Of a stretch of DNA of 64,000 bases, positions 46,224-56,420 are shown one piece after another; position 1 is the first letter of the stretch, and each line of letters starts with the position of its first letter. The translations under genes and the position numbers were made by a program. Origin of the DNA: Buddleja alternifolia (Eukaryota > Streptophyta > Magnoliopsida > Lamiales > Scrophulariaceae); contig CM033394.1 in the NCBI GenBank assembly GCA_019426215.1, forward strand, positions 48,482,423 through 48,546,422, given 5' to 3'. A model generated the notes under the pieces. It did no database searches. It had not been told where the DNA came from and saw only the letters and a program-made list of their open reading frames with translations.

Positions 46224-47388
46224 TGTTGCAAATCTGTGCACTTTGTAAGAAAATTTCTGAAAATAGTAATACGACGAACAATATGACAATCGAGGCGAGA
46301 GATGAACTCTCTATCCTTAAAGCTATATTGCCCCGGCTACGGTGGTACGGGATCGTGCAATTAACTTCCCAAGATACAACGATTATATTTGTAATTGAAC
46401 CACTTCAAGAACAAACAACCACGAACTATATTTGCCTAAGTACTCTCAGATTTGTATGTATGCAGAATGTTTGAGAAATGCAGAAATAGATTTCTGTTTT
46501 TGGTGTGTCTTTAAAACCACCTTGGAGAGCCTTTTTATAGGCAACAAAACCTGATGAAAAACCAAAATAGAAAGCCAAAACGAATCAGCTTATTAAGGTC
46601 AAAAGTTTTGGCTCCAAAGTTTTAACTTTCGGCTGGCAACCATGTGAAGAAACGTCTGAAATCCTCAGCATGAGAAAGGAATAGGACAGCTCTGGTTCCA
46701 GGAAGAAGAACAGGAAAATGGGCCTAAAATTAATTGATTAATTTTGGCCCAAAAGAAAATTGGGCCCAATTAATCAAATTAATTCAACTTTGGCCCAAAA
46801 AGATAATTAGGGGTCCAAAGCCCAATAACTGCAAGCCCATAGCCCAAGGCCCAAGGCCCAAGGCCCACGACCCACGACCCGGCCCGGTCCACCGGACCGC
46901 CCGAGTGAGGAGCTAATAAATTGTCCCATGTCCTAAGGCCCACGACCCACGACCCACGACCCGGACCCGGACCCGGCCCGTGCCCGTGCCCGAGCCCGAG
47001 GTCCGGTCCGGTCCACCGGACCGCCCGAGTGAGGAGCTAATAAATTGGGCCAAGACACAATTTCATAGCTCTTCCCCCTTTCACACAAAGGCCCAAAGTG
47101 GATGACCCAAAGGGCCAACCCTTTACCTTGAGGTAATTGTATATAAACTCATACAACTTATGATTTATATCCAATGTGGGATATCCACATTCAAACACCC
47201 AACTTTAGCAATTAATTTCTCATTCGTTTCAACTCCGAATTGAGAAATTCGAAATGATAAACTTATCTACTACCGAAGTAGAATAAACTTATCCGATAAT
47301 ATTTAGTATCCCCGATACTTATGGTGTTCGAATTTCGTACGCAAAAGTGGTGTTCACTCACTTTTTCATACACCCACAATATCCAACA
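46224..47388 (-). repeat. Copia array LTR 3 (outer 5' LTR)
   Basis: 1,165 bp, 43 bp longer than the other two. The extra length comes from rearrangement of the GGCCCACGACCC / CCCGAG tract (about 46840-47040), where GGACCGCCCGAGTGAGGAGC occurs twice. It also lacks two A of the run near 46250 and has G for A in AATAGTAATACG. Confidence 0.93.
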
Positions 47389-47393
47389 AAATC

Positions 47394-47998
47394 AACAAAT
47401 TTTCGTTGCGAATATGTGTTATAAGATAAACTAATATTATATGTTTTCGTGGATTTAGTTTCCAACATCCTTGAAGCCAGTGAATTATTTTGAGTTGACA
47501 GGACCAAGAAATGGTTACTTATATGACCATTTCAAACTAGAGCAGGGTCCGGGGCTTTAGTTTCACCCAACTCATTAATTCCCATCAATCGGTGCCCTAA
47601 GTATAAAGACATCTCAAGAAAAAGAAAAGTAACAATTTCTATATATAATCATTGCTGTACCTGGAGTAATTTTTAAGAAAATTTTAATATAATCACAATT
47701 ATCCATATATTAGAACCATAATGACTGTCCAAGTTTTGAGCATAACATCTCACTTTTGGGCTTGATTTTTGGGTGGGGTGGGGAGTTATTTCGAATTAAT
47801 TGACAATTTGATCATGTAAAACTATTATATGGTTGATTAAAAATGTGATAGTCCGAGCAATTCTCGGTTTGTAAGTTAATACTATAGTTTGATAGATTAC
47901 AATATTTTATTGTGATTTATTAATTTATGTTATAACTAAGAAATATATGGGGCTAGATCATAAAAAATAGTGTATACATGATTACAATGTTTAAAGGG
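47394..47998. other. Intergenic sequence, nothing recognised
   Basis: AT-rich sequence between the Copia array and the LINE. No gene or repeat recognised. Confidence 0.5.
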
Positions 47999-48010
47999 AA
48001 TGATTGGTCA

Positions 48011-49147
48011 AAAGGGGGGGTTTATCCCCGCTCTTTCCCGTCTGCCAGGTTGTGTAAAATGGTGTGGAAATCAAAATAACATCCTCGTTTTAAATTCTTC
48101 TTGTGGAGAATTATTAAGTGTATCATTCCAACTCCTGATTACCCTAACAAAAAATTTTCTGTGAGAGATACATCTTGAATTTTTTATCAATAAAAACCGG
48201 AATCTCTCAAACATATTTTTATTAGGTGTCCTATTGTCCAATAGATTTGGTTGGCCTCTAAATGAACTTCAGATTGCTTCCTTTCTATCAACTTTCCATG
48301 GATGATTGGGTTTGTTTGCTTCTGTCAATGGACAAAAACCTTTTTCCTTCTTTGGACCTGTCTTTGGAATTCCTCACATTCTCGGTTATTGCTATGGGTT
48401 TGATTTGGAATGCTCGTAAAAAGCATCTTCATGATTTTGTTGTTGTTGATGTGTTGAACATTGCTCGTTTAGCAGATAAACTTTCTGCTGAACATGTCAA
48501 AGCGCAGCGGGCTAAGCTCCTTCATGCTCAGGGCTATAATCCGAATCAAAAGTGGAAAGCTCCTCCATCCAATTGGTTAAAGGTAAACTCGGATGCTTCA
48601 TTTAAAGATGGTTTTTTTGTTGCTGCGTTTCTGGTTCGCGACTCCTCCGACGTGGTTGTACAAGTTGCTGCCTTCACAGATTGGGCTCATGATGTGTTGG
48701 TAGTCGAAGCTTTTGCTATTGCTAAGGCTTTCTCCTTCCTTGATAGGGCTTCCATCAAGTTTTTTTGAAAGTGATTATTTGGTCGCGGTGAATTTGATTC
48801 TTAACGATAACATCCCTCCCGATTGGACTGCTAAAATAGACATTGAAGCGACGAAATTTTTGTTACCTTGTTGGCCTAATTGGCGTTTATGTAATATTCT
48901 TAGACTTACAAACTTGGCTGCAAATTTGCTTGCCAAATGGGCATTTCATAGATCTTGGCGTCGAACTATTCCTCACAAGAGGTACATCTTTGCCAAATGG
49001 GCATTTTATAAATTTTGGCGTCGAACTATTCCTCACAATAGCATTCTTCTTTACATCTTTTATGAAAAATCTTCGGTTCCACATTTTGTATCTTTGGAGG
49101 GTTTTGTTTACGAATGAATTGCATTTTCTTAAAAAAAAAAAGAAGGA
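48011..49147 (+). mobile_element. 5'-truncated LINE (non-LTR retrotransposon)
   Basis: Flanked by a perfect 12-bp target duplication AATGATTGGTCA (47999-48010, 49148-49159) and ending in an A-rich tail (about 49129-49147). Variable long target duplications, a poly-A end and loss of the 5' part are the signature of a truncated LINE insertion. Only the end of ORF2 (zinc-binding region and RNase H-like domain) remains. Confidence 0.88.
48262..49117 (+). pseudogene. LINE ORF2 C-terminal fragment with RNase H-like domain, frameshifted
   Basis: The first frame (48262-48768) ends in an RNase H-like stretch: WKAPPSNWLKVNSDASFKDG, then VVEAFAIAKAFSF. It stops after a shift and the domain continues in another frame (48713-49117: ESDYLVAVNLI, then LRLTNLAANLLAKWAF). 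The expected pattern (Asp in NSDA, Glu in VEA, Asp in ESD) is present but split over frames. A 60-bp tandem duplication (GCCAAATGGGCATTT at 48932 and 48992) lies near the C-terminal end. Dead copy. Confidence 0.82.
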
Positions 49148-49159
49148 AATGATTGGTCA

Positions 49160-50665
49160 TATAATATAAAAAAGTAAACACAACTACACACGTATGTATT
49201 ATTTTATATTGGAGAAAAAATCCATGTATTTGTGGAATTTATTTAAAAAAAATATTAATTGTAAAAGATGCTTTTGTTCGTTGAAATCTAAAAGGATATT
49301 TTGATGAATAATAATATTGTTATAACTAATCATTGTAATTCCACGTTGAATAGACATACACGCTTCTAACGTGTGTGTAAGAAAATTAGCATCTCTCTCT
49401 CCCATCTCTTTAAACCCTAACTTTCTTTTTTTTTCCGCTAACAATGACTTGATGAAGCAGTCATCTTCTTCATCACTGTTATCACCACCATTGTCGAAGG
49501 AATGACTTGGAGCACCCTTCTTCAAGTTGTACATCACATCTTCAAATCTGACGAGACGAATATGAATCTAAAGAAACAGATACAGATCTGACAATATGCA
49601 GACGGGTGATACTTAAATTTTTATATAGCATTTTAGATATTTTGTTTAGTATTTTATTTTCTCTCTCGTATGAGAGTTTGCTTTCTTTTTCGAATGAAAG
49701 TTTCATCTCTTTTTGAATAGGAGTTGCACAAAAATTTTCTCGTATTTGTTTGTGAGTTCTTAAGATTTGTTATCTTCAAAAACTTGATAATTGGTATTTC
49801 AGATGTTTTTATTATATCGTTTGAGTCGATATGAATTGTATTATTCAAGGCGTTGTAAACTATGATATATAAGACCGATTTTTCTTAAAAGAAAAAAAAT
49901 ACACGTTTTTCAATTTTTTTTTTTTTCGAATTGTTTTTAAGTGTTATTGTTATTTTTTTTCCCTAACAAAGATGGTGACATATATGGCAATTTTTACTAG
50001 TTATTGTTTTTATTTGGTAATAATTGTCATATCAATTAACTTTTCCAAATATTTAATTACCTAATTTCTCTGATTATTTGGCTTTTCGATTTTCCAACTT
50101 ATTCAACCTCTAATGTTTTGTCAAAGATTCTGGTGCGAACGCATGCATGGCATGACCAAATTGACCTTTACAATTAAGTGGGCTCACATTAATTATAATT
50201 AAAAAAAAAGTCATTAAAAAGTCAATTTCTACCTAATCCCTCTTGGTTTGATGTGAATACATATCTATTTGCATTAATTCACCACTTTGTGAATCCCCAA
50301 ATGGGTAAGAACAATCCACATTGTGATTAATGACAATTAGTTATATTGTGATTGCCGCCCAAAAAAAAAAAAAATAGTTACATTGTGATTAGGTTGCGGC
50401 AATAATGGGTGGTAAGATATCTGAGGAAATTTTTTAAGATGGTCCTAGATTAATGGTTCTGATTATTTTAACATCACACGTTTATGTTGGGGTATTCTAA
50501 GTTGGTCCTAGACCAATGATTCTGGTTGCCTTAACACCACACAAAGGGTGCATGGTTATTATTACCCACTACCCATGTAAAAACCACACATCCTAGTTCA
50601 AATGTGTGATGTGAAGACAACCAGGACCAATGGTAGGGGTGTGACATAGAATTAACTATAAAGCC
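49160..50665. other. Intergenic sequence, no convincing gene
   Basis: AT-rich. A minus-strand stretch at about 49390-49537 could encode an acidic/Lys-rich segment (DNSDEEDDCFIKSLLAEKKR), possibly a broken exon of a host gene, but I see no neighbouring exons or recognised family. 50440-50640 holds two similar phrases around GGTCCTAGA...GATTCTG, a weak local repeat. Confidence 0.4.
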
Positions 50666-51041
50666 TAGGGTTTATTGCATAAGATCCCCATGTGATAAGT
50701 GAAACCTGCGCCAAACACCCCTGTGTTAAATTTTTTGCGAATCACCCCCTTGTGTTATTTTTTATTCTGCATATTCTCTATTTTTTTGATTTTTTTTGGT
50801 ATTTTTTTCCATCATAAATGTCAATTCAAATGCATTTTTGCCCCAAACATGTTTATAATAGATAAATAATTTAGTTTGGGTTGGATCTAGAACATTTATG
50901 ATGGAAAAAACACCAAAAAAAATCGAAAAAGATAGAGTATGCAGAATAAATAACACAAGGGGGTGATTAGCAAAAAAATTGACACAGGGGTTTTTGGCGC
51001 AGATTTCGCTTATCACAGGGGGTCTTATGCAATTATCCCTA
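50666..51041. mobile_element. Foldback MITE
   Basis: Inverted arms of about 130-170 bp: left TAGGGTTTATTGCATAAGAT, then GATAAGTGAAACCTGCGCC; read backwards from the right, TAGGGATAATTGCATAAGAC, then GATAAGCGAAATCTGCGCC. The arms meet near 50850. No clear target duplication, so the superfamily is open (possibly Mutator-like). The minus-strand open frame across it is incidental. Confidence 0.72.
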
Positions 51042-54012
51042 AACCCTATATATGAGTGATATGACAAAAAATAGTTTATAGTTCGTACAGATTGCATATT
51101 GGTCCCTTGTATTATTGCACAAAAGTCCCTCCAACTTTTATATTTGCAAAACACTACAAAACTCACACGTTTTTGTTAGCTCGAGTTGGGTCAACCTATG
51201 GCCCGACCCAACGAGGTATCATCTAGACCGTCGACGGTACTTTTTCTTTTTTTTGGTAATAAACCATCAGCAGTACATATATAGTATCATCCAGATAATC
51301 CACCTTTCATCTTGTTATCCGTACACCGTGGAATCTCTATAAATAACACCTTCCACAATGTGATCAGGGTTGGAATCTCTATGTTTATTATATTTCGGAG
51401 CTAGCATTGTATTTATTGATACTTCAACTATAAACTTAGAAGTACGATTCGAGTATATAAATTTGGGTTCTCTCATGTCCGACCTTACGACCCTAACTGA
51501 CCCTAACATTGGAAGTATATTAATTAAGTAAACTATATTTAAATTTGATTTTCAAGTAAGTACGTAGACATCTTGATTAACCCAAGTGCAGTCTCTAATC
51601 CAAATTGTATTGCATTAGGCCCGGGTACAAAGTAATCCAAACTGAGATAGATCGACACCAAAATCGATGAGTAGTTGATATATCTCGAAATTGATCAATA
51701 ATCAATGTATGTATGTTTCTAAAGCATTTATGAAGTGTTTGGTTCATGTTTTCGAGTAATAAATTCAAATCCATTTATACGATAAAATTTTCAATATTAG
51801 CTTACCTTTCAACGAGTACTTTTAGATAGTGTCAATTGTCTCGTGAAAATGCACTGGATGATAGTCTGGTAGAGGTTCTAGAAAAAATAAAATCAGAAGT
51901 CACAAAAATGATTTTAAAGAAATAAGATTTACTCTAAAAGTCCATTCTTAATTAATCACCACTGAAAATAGTAGCACAATCTCAATTTAACCAAATTTAA
52001 GTGGAATTCTCAAAGTGAATTAACTATATTTTTTATCTGATCTGTAATCATCAAGTAAATTACACTTAAATTTGATCAAATAAATAATTTTCTCAACTAA
52101 ACACATCACTTTTATAATTTTAGATGGATTACCAAACACCCCTTGAGCCCATTACCAATATTCCTAATCTTGATAAGACACAATGTCAAATTTTTTACTC
52201 AAACACATCTACCCCAATTAATGCCCAACATCTTACAACTTTTCTTGTGTTAAAGTCTTAGCTAGATTCAAACTGGTTAATGCTTTTTGTTGAGAAATTG
52301 ATAGCACAATAAAGAGTTAAAGAAAATTTATGTTCTTGTTGTTTTCCTGTCCCCTAATCTATTCACATTTGTACCTACATATTTAATTCTAATTGGTAGA
52401 TGTCGCATAATGTGTTAGACAGGTCCAAGACATGTAAAATCGTTGTTAGAACCATATTGGTGAGACAATGTATATTGTACTCAATAAAGAGGTGATTCCT
52501 TGAGAGCTACTTCTCAATTTTATCTCTTAGTTAATCGAAGATTAGTTGAAACTTATGAATTATGATTGTGTCTTTTATAGGTTTATTAACTTTTATTTTA
52601 TGTTTAGGGATAGCTACACAAACTTCCGCTCATGTTTAGTCTAATTACGAAATCATCTAATTCAAGAACAAGCCCTTCTCGTCTTACTCATGGGGAAGAA
52701 GTTCCCGCGCATTCCATGTCCGAATTTTTACTATGGATTCAATTGGGGCCAATCCTGCTGCTTCCACGTGGTTTTGGTTGGTAATTTATCATAATTCGCC
52801 TGATCAGAAAAAGAATATTAGAATTTCACCCTGTCAGAAAAAAAATATTATAAATTATAATTTCACCCCCTCACAGAGGTGTGTCGATAATTTTCAAAAT
52901 CTCAAGGACTTTTTCCAATTACACAATAAAAAACGTAGTGTGAATGTAATTATCCTTATGATTATTATTTTGGTAGAGTTCTTAATGAACTCCTATTTCT
53001 ATTAATTTCTCAATTCATGACACTAAAAGTGTCAATATACCAAAGATATTAAAATTTGGACTATGTAAAAAGAATGCCACCACCATTTGAGCTAAATCTC
53101 TCCTTTTTTAGGAGAAAAGTTTAAGCTCAAACGTAACCCGACTTGATTTCTCCAACTCCTTCACATCATCCCAGTAAAAAGAACGATTATGATCTTTCGA
53201 TGAAGATTGTACGTCTTTTTACATTGAAATAAAAGAAAGAAGAAAAATTAAAAGGTGAAATAGTTAATTTAATTTATGAAAACTTCAGAACAATTATAAA
53301 TTCCAGAGATAATTTTACCTACATATATACCTCCATGTTATGGTCAATTACCAAAAAAATCCCTGACCTTTTCGAAATTATATAAAGTTTTCCTCGTGTT
53401 AAGGTATTCTTACAATTATGCACCCTGTATATTTATTTATTTTACAATTTCATCTCTTTTAAACCTTACAAATTGATCCTTTTAGGGAGTCTCTGGGGTC
53501 TGCATGTAATTCACTAAATTCTAAGGGATTTTGAGTGGAAAAAGAAACGGTACCACCACAAGTTATGGCATTAAATGAAATAAATGCAAACTTTTTCAGC
53601 GGGCCGGGTCGAGGCCTCGAGGGTCGGGTTAGTTCTTACATTAGGTATCCTTCTGTCGTGGCTTCTTAATTTTGTGTCCCCAAAAGAGATAATAAGACAT
53701 ATCTGTGCATGCATGGGATTGTCCACACTTTGTTCTAACTGAAAGAGCTAAATTTGAGCTGTTTGGTAAGGTAACATTCAGAAAATCATTTTTACCAGAA
53801 ACATGGTTGGATTCAGATACGTCCAATCTTGTATCTATATCTATATATATATATATATAAGCCAGCTCGTGTGGTTTCCCATAATTAATCAATCGGGCCT
53901 AGTAAGATGTGGATCGGATTCATTGAAACCTCCAAATTATTATTAAATTCAGGACCCATCTAGGGTTCAAGTGAGGCCCGTGCATAAAGGAGTGGAATCT
54001 CTAACTAGGAGT
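51042..54012. other. Long intergenic stretch, no gene recognised
   Basis: AT-rich sequence without a recognisable coding domain. The open frames at 51115-51342, 52733-53005 and 53641-53892 are short and lack motifs. 53340-53530 vaguely resembles 780-1020. A TA microsatellite lies near 53835-53860. Confidence 0.45.
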
Positions 54013-54020
54013 CTCGGAGC

Positions 54021-54425
54021 TAGGGGTGAGCAACGAGTCGAGCTGGCTCGAAAATAGCTAGACTCGAGTTCGATAAAGCTCGAGCTCGAGGTCGAGTCCA
54101 GCCTAACACGCCAAAAAATGCCTATTCTAAGGCTCCCGAGTTTAAATAAAAAATACTGTTTTATTTATTTATTTATTAATATATGTGTATATATATTATA
54201 ATATATATTCATTTATTAATATATAGTTATAATATAATATTTTGTATTATTATATATGTATAAATAATGATATATTTAATATTTATCATGATTATATATA
54301 ATAATATATATATATATATATATAGTAATAAAAAACTAATTTTTATATTTTTGTGAGCTCGAGCTCATTTTTTCAGACTTGTTCAATTTGAGAAATTTGG
54401 TTAGGCTCGGCTCTTGGGCATCCTA
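54021..54425. mobile_element. Small non-autonomous hAT element
   Basis: 405 bp. The left end is TAGGGGTGAGCAACGAGTCG; the right end, read backwards, is TAGGATGCCCAAGAGCCGAG, an imperfect inverted repeat. A perfect 8-bp target duplication CTCGGAGC (54013-54020, 54426-54433) indicates hAT. Short GAGCTCGAGCTC palindromes occur inside both ends, and the middle is TA-rich. Non-coding. Confidence 0.82.
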
Positions 54426-54622
54426 CTCGGAGCACTCAAATATGACTAAATTTAAATGTGTAGCCTTATAAATTTTAGGTTGTATGTTAATCATGGGTCT
54501 AATACATTGTTAAAACAGAGAGATTTTAGTGACTGCTACCATATCACTGATTTTAGTGACTCTAATTTTAACAGAGTGATTGTTTTGTGTTTCTGAATTG
54601 ATTTAAAAGAGACAAAGGTCTA

Positions 54623-54860
54623 TGTTGAAGCCCAACAAGATATTGGGCCTACAAGCTTCAAGTCCAGTCCAACCCATTCTACAATGGGCCAATAACCTAG
54701 GGACTATTATGTAATTATTAGACTAGGGTTTTTTATATCAGTTGTGTATTTGTGTATATATATGTATCATTCAGATACATAGACAGACATTCTCTTCCAA
54801 CATTCCTACCGTTTGGATTCTTCTCGTTTGTATTCGAGCATAAACTCCCTACTTTTAGCA
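54623..54860 (+). repeat. 5' LTR of the broken Copia
   Basis: 238 bp. It contains a candidate TATA region (TGTGTATATATATG near 54750) about 110 bp before its end. It differs from the 3' LTR only at 54728 in my reading. Confidence 0.93.
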
Positions 54861-54874
54861 TGGCATCAAGAGCC
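54861..54874 (+). other. Primer-binding site of the broken Copia
   Basis: TGGCATCAAGAGCC starts exactly at the first base after the 5' LTR. It is close to the TGGTATCAGAGC complement of initiator-Met tRNA used by most plant Copia elements. Confidence 0.85.
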
Positions 54875-55272
54875 TGAATTTTTTCTTTTCCAATCCTTCG
54901 ATCGATCTTGGTGTTCTTTCACAGCCTTTGGCCGATTTTTTTTTCCTTATCACTGATTCATAATTTTTTATACCTCACGTACACCATTTCCGCCGGATCT
55001 GCTACGGGTTGCGTCTGTTCTCTCTCATTTCGTCTTCAGCAGCTCTGTGTTTTTTTTTCGTCGGATTCGCTCATCTCACGGCCGGATTCGCTCGGGAGAG
55101 ACCTTTTCGTCAAGTCTGCTCGATTCACGCCGTATCTGTTCGTTCGAGCGCCTCATTCGAGCGTGCACTGTTCACGGCATACTGTTCACTACTGTTCATT
55201 CGAGTGTGCACTGTTCACTACTGTTCATTCGAGCATTTCGAGCGCGTACTGTTCACTACTGTTCACTCGAGC

Positions 55273-55515
55273 ATACACTGTTCATTCGAGCTTCTGAGCG
55301 TGCACTGTTCATTCGAGCATTCGAGCGTGCACTGTTCATTCGAGCTTCCGAGCGTGCACTGTTCATTCGAGCATCCGAGCGTGCACTGTTCATTCGAGCA
55401 TTCGAGCGTGCACTGTTCATTCGAGCATTCGAGCGTGCACTGTTCATTCGAGCATTCGAGCGTGCACTGTTCATTCGAGCATTCGAGCGTGCTTTGTTCA
55501 TTCGAGCATTCGAGT
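55273..55515 (+). repeat. 27-bp tandem repeat in the Copia leader
   Basis: Eight 27-bp units starting at 55300 and every 27 bp to 55489 (GTGCACTGTTCATTCGAGC plus CATTCGAGC or variants), with degenerate copies before. 27 is a multiple of three, so reading frames on both strands stay open, giving a 9-residue repeat (VHCSFEHSS in one frame). It lies between the primer-binding site and the gag ATG at 55779. Confidence 0.95.
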
Positions 55516-55778
55516 GCTTCAAGTGTGCTCACGGCATTACTGTTCACTGCGCGGTTCATTTGCGTGTGACGCGAATCTCCAACGTACTACGGATCCGATC
55601 TCTTACATACCGCTTCCGCTTCATCTCTTGATAATTTTTTTCTGTATTTTTTTAATAACAAAAAATACAGTGGTAAATTGGCTTAATCTCTTCTTGTTGG
55701 GAGTCTATCTGTGTTATCGACTCATTCTGTGCTGTTTTTTTCTGTTGTAAATTTGTGTTCGTCTCCTGCATAAACTAA

Positions 55779-56420
55779 ATGGCTGACAATACAAATAAGG
55801 ATGTCACCGCTGTTACTGTTGTCTCTAATCTAGATGCTAGTAACCCGTTACATTTACATGCTTCTGATTCAACTAGCATGAATATTATCCCTTATGTGCT
55901 TACTGGTTGTGATAACTATGTTATTTGGAGTCGTGCTATGTCAATTGCATTAATGGGTAAAAATAAATTGGGATTTGTGATGAACTCTGTGCCTTATCCC
56001 ACTGATCCGATCATGAAAAATCAGTGGGACAGGTGCAATGCTGTTGTTCTCTCTTGGATTCTTAATTCTGTAAGTAAAGATATTTATTCTGGTTTGGTAT
56101 TTGCAAGTAAAGCCTCCGATGTATGGTCTCGACTAAATTCCACTTATAATAAAGTTGATGGATCTAAAAGTTTTTCTATTCATCAAGAAATTTCTCAACT
56201 TCGTCAAGGTTCTGATCCTGTTTCTGTGTATTTTTCTAAATTAAGCATGTTGTGGGATGAGTATTCTGCTCTAATTGCTTGTCCTCCATGTACTTGTGAT
56301 GCCTTTACCCATTCTCAGAAACATGAACAAAACCTCAAATTAATGCAGTTTCTTATGGGTCTAAACGAAAAATATTTTGCTGTTAGAAGTAACATTATGT
56401 CTTCGTGTACCTTTACCTGA
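55779..56420 (+). pseudogene. Copia gag, truncated by frameshift
   Basis: 213 codons from ATG: a short leader, then the Copia gag pattern (YVLTGCDNYVIWSRAMSIAL, WDRCNAVVLSWILNSVSKDI, SDVWSRLNSTYNK, FSIHQEISQLRQGSDPVSVY, QFLMGLNEKYFAVRSNIM). The frame is lost at about 56418. Its zinc knuckle CENCGITGHTIERC survives downstream at about 56562-56603 in another frame. This gag is only distantly like that of the 34270 array. Confidence 0.88.

Larger units (their letters stand above)
34270..47388 (-). mobile_element. Tandem Ty1/Copia retrotransposon: LTR-internal-LTR-internal-LTR
   Basis: Two full internal regions share three LTRs, with an exact repeat period of 5,977 bp. LTRs begin (plus-strand view) at TGTTGCAAATC and end at ATATCCAACA: 34270-35391, 40247-41368, 46224-47388. 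One 5-bp target duplication AAATC flanks the whole array (34265-34269, 47389-47393) and none surrounds the inner junctions, so it is one insertion, later enlarged. In element orientation (minus strand) the 5' LTR is the right-hand one. Each internal region (35392-40246, 41369-46223; 4,855 bp) holds one intact 1,409-residue gag-pol frame. The copies are nearly identical, so the array is recent, or an assembly duplication. Confidence 0.95.

Noticed and set aside
49199..49537. Minus-strand acidic frame as a host gene
   Set aside because: Short, AT-rich second half, no partner exons or recognised family; mentioned only as a possible exon relic.
55256..55559. Antisense frames with repeats NSARSNARM or EQCTLECSN
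   Set aside because: Produced by the 27-bp tandem repeat, whose unit is a multiple of three; no promoter or start context on the minus strand.
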